Below the pieces are notes generated by a model. That model was given only the letters and a program-made list of their open reading frames with translations. It did not search any database and was not told the origin of the DNA. The translations under genes were made by a program, and so were the position numbers. DNA of 48,936 nucleotides, taken from contig CAZCIU010000015.1 of the NCBI GenBank assembly GCA_964498765.1, positions 1-48,936 of the forward strand, read 5' to 3'. Position 1 is the first letter of the stretch. Each line of letters begins with the position of its first letter. This DNA comes from UPXZ01 sp964498765 (GTDB lineage Bacteria; Bacteroidota; Bacteroidia; Bacteroidales; Paludibacteraceae). Shown in pieces: positions 42,175-48,936 of this stretch.

Positions 42175-45100
42175 ATGCTTAAGAAAACAAAATTAATTAT
42201 TTTGTCAATTTTCATGGTGGGCTTCAGTTTATTGAACGCTCAGGTTACCACTTCCAGTATGAGTGGAATGGTATCCGATGCTGAAGGTTCTGTTATCGGA
42301 GCAGCTGTAGTGGCTACTCACACGCCTTCAGGAACCACTTACGGAACTGTGACTAACCTGGAAGGTCGCTACAACTTGAACGGTATGCGCGTGGGTGGTC
42401 CATACACCGTAGAAGTTACCTACGTTGGATATGGCAAAAGTACTACTAACAACATTACCTTGAGTTTAGGTGAAAACTATGCATTGAATGTTGTGCTTTC
42501 AGAAGAAACTACTACATTGGATGAAGTTGTTGTTTCGGCTACCCGCACAAAATTTACTACTGAGAAAACCGGTGCTGTTACCAACATCAACAACGCTCAG
42601 ATCACTAATCTTCCTACTGTAAACCGCAGTATTATGGATGTTACTCGTCTTTCTCCTTATGGAGGTAATGGAATGAGTTTTGCCGGTACAGACGGTCGTA
42701 CAGCTAACTTTACTGTGGACGGTGCAAACTTCAACAATAACTTCGGTTTGAGTGACAGACTTCCGGGTGGTGGTAATCCAATTTCCCTTGAAGCTATCGA
42801 AGAACTGCAAGTGGTAATTGCTCCTTACGATGTTCGTCAAACAAACTTTATCGGTGGCGGTGTAAACGCGATTACTAAATCCGGTACAAACACCTTGAGA
42901 GGAAGCGCTTATGTTTACCACAGAAATGAAAATATGCGTGGTGACGCCGTTTATGGAAGACAAATAGCCGGAGCTCGTGATAAAGACCGTAATACGACTT
43001 ATGGTTTTACATTGGGTGGTCCGATTATTCAAAACAAATTGTTCTTCTTCGTAAACGGTGAAATGGGTAAAACTCCAACCATCGCTAACCGTTGGAGAGC
43101 TTCTACAAATGGCGTTGCTAATGCTGAAAACTATATTTCACGTACTTCAGAAAACGATCTTAAAACTGTTTCTGATTTTGTGAAAAGTAAATACGGTTAT
43201 GATACAGGATCTTATTCAAGTTTCCCTGCTGACGAAAGCAATTACAAACTTCTTGCTCGTTTGGACTGGAATATCACCAACAAACACCGTTTAGCATTAC
43301 GTTACAACTATACCAAAAACCTTTCATGGATTTCTCCAAATGCTACATCTATGGACGGTGGTACTCGTATGACTGAGGCCAGAATGTCAAAAGCTTCTAT
43401 GGCTTTTGCAAATTCTATGTACTCAATGGACAACCTTGTTCACTCATTCTCTTTTGACTTGAACAGCCGTTTGACAGATAAAATCTCTAACCAATTCTTG
43501 GCAACATTCTCTAAACTGGACGATATGCGTGGTTCTACTTCTACAGAATTCCCATTCATTGACATCTTGAAAGACGGAGAAGCTTATATGTCTTTAGGTT
43601 ATGAACTTTTCACCTGGAACAATGGTGTACACAATAACGTATTGAACATCAAAGACGAAATGACTTACTATCTTGGTAATCACAGAGTAATTGGTGGTAT
43701 TGCTTACGAATACAAAATGGCTGACAATGCATATATGCGTAACGGAACTGGTTACTATCGTTACAAAAGTCTTGACGATTTCATCAACGGAGCAACTCCT
43801 GAAGTTGTTAACTTGACTTATGGTTACGGTGGCGAAGCTAATCCTGCAGCACGTGTAAGATCAAACAAACTTGGTATTTATGGACAAGATGACTGGAGTG
43901 TAAGTGAAAACTTCAAACTTTCATACGGACTTCGTATTGATGGTCTTTTCTTCAACAACAGTGATTTGATGACTAACCAGGCAATTTATGACATTGATTA
44001 TTTCGGTCGTCGTATTGATACCGGAAAATGGCCAAAAACAAGCATCATTTTATCACCACGTGTTGGTTTTGTTTGGGATGCATTTGGCGATAACAGTCTG
44101 AAAGTTCGTGGAGGTACAGGTTTATTCTCCGGAAACTTGCCACTTGTATTCTTTACCAATATGCCTACAAACGGTGGTATGGTTCAATATCAAGCACAAA
44201 TCAATGCGGCTAATGCTGCTAAAAATGGCTTCTCAATGGATACCTTTGCAGGCGGTTTAGTATCTGACGCAAACGGTAAACCTACAATTGCTGCTTTATA
44301 TGACAAACTGGCGTCATTAGGTTACCCAACAACAATTTCTCCTGAAGATGGAACAGTTCCTTCTGCAATTGCTGCTGTAGATCCTAACTTCAAAATGCCA
44401 CAAGTATGGAAAACATCTTTGGCTGTTGACTATGCATTCAAAACTTCATTCCCATTCTCTGTAACAGTAGAAGGAATTTACAATAAAACTATCAATGGTG
44501 TTTCTATTTCTGACTGGAGTATTCCTTCAGTAGGTGGTTTCGCTCGTTTCAATGGTGTTGACAATCGTCCGGTTTATCCTAGTGGATATCGTGTTGGAAC
44601 AAAAGCATTTGTTCTAGAAAACACAAAACTTGGTTATGGATGGTCAGGTAATATTACATTGAACGCACAACCAACAGAATGGATGAGCTTGATGGCTGCT
44701 TATACTCGCACAGTTGCAAAAGACGTAACCGGAATGCCGGGATCTAACGCTGAATCTGCATTTACGTATGTACCTACAGTAGAAGGTCCTAACCACATTA
44801 GATTGCACAATTCTCAATACAATACACCGGATCGTTTGGTAGCTTCTCTTACAGCACACGATAAGAGCGGTAATCACTATAGCTTCATCTACGAAGGATG
44901 GCGCGGTGGTGCTAACTACTCTTACATGACTGCTAATGACATCAACGGTGATGGTTACAACTACGACGCAATCTACGTTCCAACGGATGAAGAAGTAGCA
45001 ACTAACCAATTCCGTTTTGTATCTGGAGGAGACGATAAACAACGTTTTATGGATTATGTTCATTCTAATGAATACCTAAGCAAACAACAAGGAAAATATG

Positions 45101-45444
45101 CTGAAGCTTACAGCGTTTATTCTCCATGGGTACACAGACTTGACTTTAGCTACAAACACGATTTTGTTTTCAAAACAGATGCTAACAAACATAATGTTCA
45201 GCTAAGCTTAGATGTTAAAAACGTGATGAACTTGTTCAACTCAAGCTGGGGTGTTTCTAAATTCTTAAATCCAGAAATTGGTTCAGAAGCTCGTATCCTA
45301 AAATACGAAGGTGTTGATGCTGACGGTTATGCAACATTCTCAACTCCTGCTTCAATCCATGCAAATACCGAAACATTTACTCCAAGCTATTCTATTGGTC
45401 AGGCATGGTATGCATCAATTGGTATCAAATATATTTTTAACTAA
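42175..45444 (+). CDS. Oar-type TonB-dependent outer-membrane receptor
   Basis: 1089 residues. Signal peptide (1-22, ending LLNAQ), CarboxypepD_reg-like domain (about 25-110, NLEGRYNLNGMRVGGPYTVEV split here), TonB-box-like stretch DEVVVSATRTK, a plug with NRSIMDVTRLSPYGGNG and DGRTANFTVDG, LEAIEELQVVIAPYDVRQ and GGGVNAITKSGTN, then a barrel. The plug signature is that of the Oar subfamily, first described in Myxococcus, not of SusC. Arg codons are mostly CGT and Gly mostly GGT, consistent with high expression. Sixteen nt before the next gene, so the two are surely co-transcribed. Confidence 0.92.
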   Translation: MLKKTKLIILSIFMVGFSLLNAQVTTSSMSGMVSDAEGSVIGAAVVATHTPSGTTYGTVTNLEGRYNLNGMRVGGPYTVEVTYVGYGKSTTNNITLSLGENYALNVVLSEETTTLDEVVVSATRTKFTTEKTGAVTNINNAQITNLPTVNRSIMDVTRLSPYGGNGMSFAGTDGRTANFTVDGANFNNNFGLSDRLPGGGNPISLEAIEELQVVIAPYDVRQTNFIGGGVNAITKSGTNTLRGSAYVYHRNENMRGDAVYGRQIAGARDKDRNTTYGFTLGGPIIQNKLFFFVNGEMGKTPTIANRWRASTNGVANAENYISRTSENDLKTVSDFVKSKYGYDTGSYSSFPADESNYKLLARLDWNITNKHRLALRYNYTKNLSWISPNATSMDGGTRMTEARMSKASMAFANSMYSMDNLVHSFSFDLNSRLTDKISNQFLATFSKLDDMRGSTSTEFPFIDILKDGEAYMSLGYELFTWNNGVHNNVLNIKDEMTYYLGNHRVIGGIAYEYKMADNAYMRNGTGYYRYKSLDDFINGATPEVVNLTYGYGGEANPAARVRSNKLGIYGQDDWSVSENFKLSYGLRIDGLFFNNSDLMTNQAIYDIDYFGRRIDTGKWPKTSIILSPRVGFVWDAFGDNSLKVRGGTGLFSGNLPLVFFTNMPTNGGMVQYQAQINAANAAKNGFSMDTFAGGLVSDANGKPTIAALYDKLASLGYPTTISPEDGTVPSAIAAVDPNFKMPQVWKTSLAVDYAFKTSFPFSVTVEGIYNKTINGVSISDWSIPSVGGFARFNGVDNRPVYPSGYRVGTKAFVLENTKLGYGWSGNITLNAQPTEWMSLMAAYTRTVAKDVTGMPGSNAESAFTYVPTVEGPNHIRLHNSQYNTPDRLVASLTAHDKSGNHYSFIYEGWRGGANYSYMTANDINGDGYNYDAIYVPTDEEVATNQFRFVSGGDDKQRFMDYVHSNEYLSKQQGKYAEAYSVYSPWVHRLDFSYKHDFVFKTDANKHNVQLSLDVKNVMNLFNSSWGVSKFLNPEIGSEARILKYEGVDADGYATFSTPASIHANTETFTPSYSIGQAWYASIGIKYIFN

Positions 45445-45460
45445 TTAAAACATAGAAAAT

Positions 45461-46978
45461 ATGAAATTAAAATATTTATTTCCAATATTCATTGCCATAT
45501 TTGCCTTGATGGCAAGTTGTGTTAATGAAGAATCTGTGACATTGCTTGATGAAATTCAAGTATCGTCATCCTACATTGCTATTCCTGATTCAACTGGTGG
45601 TTCTGAGACTATAACAATTACATCTAAACAAGATTGGGCTGTTGATACTGCCGCTCTAAGAAAAAGTAAAGTTGATTGGTTAAGAATATCTAAAATTTCA
45701 GGTAGTGCAGGAGAATCTGAAATTAAATTCGAAGCATCACCTACTCAAAATGGTCGTACTGCAGAAGTACTAATTCATAGTGCAGGTAAAACGCAACGTA
45801 TTAATGTAATCCAAGGTTTGGCAACAATTTCAGCAGCTAAAGTTGCTGAAGTAAAAGCCGGTCCTGATGGAAAAACATTCCGTGTAACGGGTGTTTGTAC
45901 CAGAATTGCGAATACATTATATGGAAACTGGTATATCGCTGACGAAACCGGTGAACTATATATCTATGGTACTTTGGATAAAAAAGGTCAAACAAAAAAC
46001 TTCCTTAGCTTAGGAATTGAAGTGGGTGATGAAGTAACTATCGAAGGACCAAAATCTACTTATGCCGGAGCTGCTCAGATGGTTGATGTAATGGTAATCA
46101 ATATCAACAAATCACTTATCAAAGTTGACTCTGTTTACAATGAAGAACTTCCGGTAGAAGGTGGAGTATTTGAAGCTTACATTATCAGCAAAGGACAAGG
46201 TGTTTCTGTAGAAATTCCTGAAGATGCTAAATCATGGCTTTCTATTTCATCTATCCAAACTGCTGGAACTAATACAGTTGTGAAATTTAACGCAACACCT
46301 AATACCGGTGGTGATCGTAGTACGCTAATTACTTTCAAAACTACTGATGGAAAAAAATTCTACAGTACTGAAACTACATTAAAACAAAAAGGTGCTATTG
46401 TTCAGGCTTCTATAGCTGAATTCTTGGCTGCTCCGGTTAGTGAAACTCAATATCGCTTGACAGGTGTTATTACTAAAATCGCTAATGATAAATACGGAAA
46501 CTTGGATATCAGAGATTTCTCCGGTGAAACTTATGTGTATGGTATTAAAGACTTTACTACCAAAGGATTAAAAGTTGGTGATATCATTACTATCGTTGGA
46601 AAACGCGCTGAATATAAAGGAACTCCACAAGTAGGTGGTGCTGTTTTGGAAAGTGTTATTCCTGTTTCTCCCGCTACTGTTGCCGAAGTTCTAGCAAAAC
46701 CTGTTGACTCTAAAGTTTACTTCATGATAACCGGTTTGATCACAGAAATACAAAATGACGTTTATGGTAATATAGTATTGAAAGACGCTGATAGTCAAGT
46801 TCTAATGTACGGTTGCCATCCGGGATACGGCGCAACCGGTGATTTTAGAAAAGGATTGGTAGCAGCCAAAGGTTTAAAAGTTGGCGATACAATAACCGTT
46901 ATTGCAACAAGAGGTGAGTTTGGTGGAACAGCACAACTTGCAAATGGTTTTTATTTCAGCCATGTTAGTGCACAATAA
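45461..46978 (+). CDS. lipoprotein with BACON and OB-fold (DUF5689-type) repeats
   Basis: 505 residues. Lipobox MASC with the lipidated C20, so an outer-membrane lipoprotein. Order: BACON-type Ig-like domain (about 33-117), OB-fold domain (about 120-225, FRVTGVCTRIANTLYGNWYI), second BACON-like domain (about 228-312), OB-fold (about 315-405, YRLTGVITKIANDKYGNLDI) and OB-fold (about 408-505, FMITGLITEIQNDVYGNIVL). The three OB units repeat the pattern TGV.T.IAN..YGN. Such OB domains resemble the YhcR nuclease OB-fold family that binds nucleic acid; ligand here unknown. It is probably the surface partner of the Oar receptor. Confidence 0.88.
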   Translation: MKLKYLFPIFIAIFALMASCVNEESVTLLDEIQVSSSYIAIPDSTGGSETITITSKQDWAVDTAALRKSKVDWLRISKISGSAGESEIKFEASPTQNGRTAEVLIHSAGKTQRINVIQGLATISAAKVAEVKAGPDGKTFRVTGVCTRIANTLYGNWYIADETGELYIYGTLDKKGQTKNFLSLGIEVGDEVTIEGPKSTYAGAAQMVDVMVININKSLIKVDSVYNEELPVEGGVFEAYIISKGQGVSVEIPEDAKSWLSISSIQTAGTNTVVKFNATPNTGGDRSTLITFKTTDGKKFYSTETTLKQKGAIVQASIAEFLAAPVSETQYRLTGVITKIANDKYGNLDIRDFSGETYVYGIKDFTTKGLKVGDIITIVGKRAEYKGTPQVGGAVLESVIPVSPATVAEVLAKPVDSKVYFMITGLITEIQNDVYGNIVLKDADSQVLMYGCHPGYGATGDFRKGLVAAKGLKVGDTITVIATRGEFGGTAQLANGFYFSHVSAQ

Positions 46979-47002
46979 TTGAGACAAAACTAAATACTCT
47001 AA

Positions 47003-47034
47003 AAAACTGCTTCCTCACCCGAAGCGGTTTTTTT
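47003..47034 (+). terminator. terminator of the Oar-lipoprotein operon
   Basis: Stem AAAACTGCTTC / GAAGCGGTTTT (47003-47013, 47021-47031; one G-T pair), 7-nt loop, then T-run. 24 nt after the lipoprotein stop, so the operon is two genes. Confidence 0.88.
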
Positions 47035-47069
47035 ATTTCCACAGCGAACAAAAATCCTATCATTTTCAT

Positions 47070-47077
47070 TATCTTTG
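47070..47077 (+). promoter_or_regulatory. -7 box for the FAD oxidoreductase
   Basis: TATCTTTG, 28 nt before the ATG at 47106, just after the preceding terminator. Confidence 0.5.
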
Positions 47078-47105
47078 CACTTAAGTATTTCACTTCAAAA
47101 ATAGT

Positions 47106-48680
47106 ATGCATACAGAAATCCAACTTATCGTAACTCCCGAACAAGCGGCTAAATCCGAATTACTTATTCAGAAAATAGCAGAAAAGCTTGAAATCGAACC
47201 CAAAAGAGTTTCACATTATCGCATCGTTCGCAAATCCATTGATGCACGTATCGCACCTCCAAAAATTAATTTAGCTGTTCATGTCTTTTTGGACAAGCAA
47301 GTTGCCGAAACTGATGAAGTAAAAATGAATTACCAATTTGTTGGCAATTCCAAATCATCTGTAATCGTTGTCGGTGCCGGTCCTGCCGGTCTTTTTGCAT
47401 CGCTGAAATTACTGGAACTGGGCGTAAAACCAATTATGCTGGACAGAGGCAAAGATGTAAGACAGCGTAAACTGGACATTGCTCAAATCAACCGTAATAA
47501 AGGACTAAATCCTGAGTCGAATTATTGTTTCGGTGAGGGTGGGGCAGGCACATTCTCTGACGGCAAACTTTATACTCGTTCGAAAAAGAAAGGTAATGTA
47601 AAACGGATTTTGGAAACTTTCTATTTCCACGGTGCAGAAGAAAAAATTCTTTACGAAGCACATCCACACATTGGATCAGATAATTTGCCGTTGATAGTGG
47701 AAAGCATGCGAAAATCAATTCTTAGTCACGGTGGAGAAGTGCATTTTGATACGAAAGTAGTTGAGCTGATAATTGATAATGACCAAATTAAAGGTTGTAA
47801 AACGGCTGATGGAAAAGAATATTTGGCTGACGCATTGATTTTGGCTACCGGCCACTCGACCAACGAGATTTTTGAAATGCTAAACAACCAAGGCATTGAA
47901 CTGGAAACCAAAGGATTTGCCATGGGTGTGCGTGTGGAACACAAACAGAAACTGATTGACAGTATTCAGTATCATACTAAAGAGAAAAATGAATATCTTC
48001 CGGCTGCGGCTTATTCGCTTGTGGAACAAGTTAACGAAAGAGGCGTGTATTCTTTCTGCATGTGTCCGGGCGGACATATTGTGCCTGCCGGAACGAACAT
48101 TGATAGTGTGGTAGTAAACGGCATGTCTGCTTCCAGACGTAATTCTCCGTACTCGAATTCGGGTATCGTTGTTGAAATTCGTCCGGAAGATATTCCCGCT
48201 GATTTTGAGAAATACGGTGTTTTGAAAGGATTGCGTTTTCAGCAATACGTTGAAAATCTTGCATATTTAAATAACGGAGGCAAAGGGCTTGTAGCTCCTG
48301 CACAGCGTTTGGTGGATTTTGTGGAAGGAAGACTTTCGGTAGATTTACCGGAATGCTCGTATTTACCGGGAGTGATTTCATCGCCGCTTCATTTTTGGCT
48401 CCCTGATATGATTGGCAGTAGATTGCGAGAAGCATTTAAGAAATTTGATCGAAAAATGCGTGGTTATTTAACTAACGATGCTCTGATACTGGGAGTTGAA
48501 TCCCGCTCCTCATCGCCGGTTCGCATTCCGCGTGATATGGAAACGATGCAACATATCCGCATCAAAGGACTGTTCCCTTCTGGAGAAGGTTCCGGATATT
48601 CAGGCGGAATTACTTCATCGGCTATTGATGGAGAAAATGCAGCAATAAAAGCCTTGGAATTTATTGAAAAAAACAAATAA
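47106..48680 (+). CDS. FAD-dependent oxidoreductase of the COG2509 type
   Basis: 524 residues, cytosolic. An N-terminal domain of about 80 residues (EIQLIVTPEQAAKSEL) precedes the FAD Rossmann fold VIVVGAGPAGLFASLKLLELG (about 90-110, split around 20 residues). Further motifs are FGEGGAGTFSDGKLYTR, ALILATGHS and GLFPSGEGSGYSGGI, the last binding FAD. This pattern matches the widespread uncharacterised dehydrogenase family COG2509. The reaction is unknown. It has its own promoter and no partner. Confidence 0.9.
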   Translation: MHTEIQLIVTPEQAAKSELLIQKIAEKLEIEPKRVSHYRIVRKSIDARIAPPKINLAVHVFLDKQVAETDEVKMNYQFVGNSKSSVIVVGAGPAGLFASLKLLELGVKPIMLDRGKDVRQRKLDIAQINRNKGLNPESNYCFGEGGAGTFSDGKLYTRSKKKGNVKRILETFYFHGAEEKILYEAHPHIGSDNLPLIVESMRKSILSHGGEVHFDTKVVELIIDNDQIKGCKTADGKEYLADALILATGHSTNEIFEMLNNQGIELETKGFAMGVRVEHKQKLIDSIQYHTKEKNEYLPAAAYSLVEQVNERGVYSFCMCPGGHIVPAGTNIDSVVVNGMSASRRNSPYSNSGIVVEIRPEDIPADFEKYGVLKGLRFQQYVENLAYLNNGGKGLVAPAQRLVDFVEGRLSVDLPECSYLPGVISSPLHFWLPDMIGSRLREAFKKFDRKMRGYLTNDALILGVESRSSSPVRIPRDMETMQHIRIKGLFPSGEGSGYSGGITSSAIDGENAAIKALEFIEKNK

Positions 48681-48708
48681 AATAAAACTAAAAATGAATT
48701 CTTTTTTC

Positions 48709-48787
48709 TAACTTTGTACCTGCATTTAGCAAGCTCTTTTTAGGTTTTCAATATTTTTTTGAATAATTTTTTAAGATTTTACATTTG
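48709..48787 (+). promoter_or_regulatory. two candidate promoters upstream of tRNA-Lys
   Basis: TAACTTTG at 48709-48716, and TTTG (48758-48761) followed after 18 nt by TACATTTG (48780-48787). The second is about 100 nt before the tRNA. The stretch 48681-48886 has no open frame. Confidence 0.45.
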
Positions 48788-48886
48788 TTGCACGGTTTTT
48801 GTAAAATTAGTCTTGAAACTCGCTCAAACAACAAATAACGGGTCTTCAGTAAACTTTTTTATTCAAAAATAGTTTCATACAAAAAT

Positions 48887-48936
48887 GACTCCGTAGCTCA
48901 GTTGGTAGAGCAATTGACTCTTAATCAATGGGTCGA
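48887..48936 (+). tRNA. tRNA-Lys(CTT), 3' part cut by window edge
   Basis: Begins GACTCCG (acceptor strand), TA, the D arm GCTCAGTTGGTAGAGC, then the anticodon stem ATTGA/TCAAT enclosing the loop CTCTTAA, anticodon CTT (Lys, codon AAG). The variable loop is reached at the edge; T arm and 3' acceptor strand lie outside. Confidence 0.93.

Overview
The window reads as chromosomal DNA of a member of the Bacteroidota, most likely order Bacteroidales (the gene set recalls Paludibacter-type anaerobes; this is inference, no search was run). The grounds are AT-rich intergenic DNA, many TAnnTTTG -7 promoter boxes, A-rich leaders without Shine-Dalgarno sites, TonB-dependent receptors with carboxypeptidase-like N-termini, type IX secretion (T9SS) sorting tails, DUF3822, DUF5715, DUF6266 and BACON/OB-fold lipoproteins, and an E1 alpha-beta fusion.

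Layout. 1-14300 is almost all minus strand: prfA (cut by the left edge), a cation efflux pump, an aminotransferase, a TonB receptor, a Crp/Fnr regulator with paired cysteines, a small membrane protein, an SLC13 transporter with RCK_C domains, trkA, trkH and a RelA-type (p)ppGpp synthetase. 14404-15702 is a plus-strand pair (DUF3822, rsmD). 15748-24176 is minus strand: a pseudouridine synthase, an M15-like DUF5715 protein, and a run lpdA, lplA, E2, E1 and flavodoxin that forms a lipoate-dependent 2-oxoacid dehydrogenase locus. 24516-29429 is plus strand: sugar nucleotidyltransferase, galE, manA-type isomerase, rlmB and a second pseudouridine synthase. 29430-32860 is an accessory patch. It holds a 100-N scaffold gap with identical 55-base ends, a zinc-ribbon gene fragment, an M28 peptidase broken by one in-frame TAG, a nucleotidyltransferase-fold protein and a DUF6266 protein. 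32864-34681 is a POT peptide transporter on the minus strand. 34864-38990 is a plus-strand cluster of a small T9SS protein and two CotH kinase-family proteins. 39327-41897 holds a membrane-anchored unknown, an RsuA/RluB-type enzyme and a hotdog thioesterase, all minus. 42175-46978 is an Oar-type TonB receptor with a BACON/OB-fold lipoprotein, followed by an FAD oxidoreductase. The right edge cuts a tRNA-Lys(CTT).

Most genes are housekeeping or envelope functions. The parts most worth a second look are the Oar-lipoprotein pair, the CotH cluster, the six-copy AATAAGGTT/ACTAAGGTT array before lplA, the stop-interrupted peptidase, and several kinds of intergenic tandem or palindromic repeat. No CRISPR array, insertion sequence with a transposase, prophage or clear defence system is visible.
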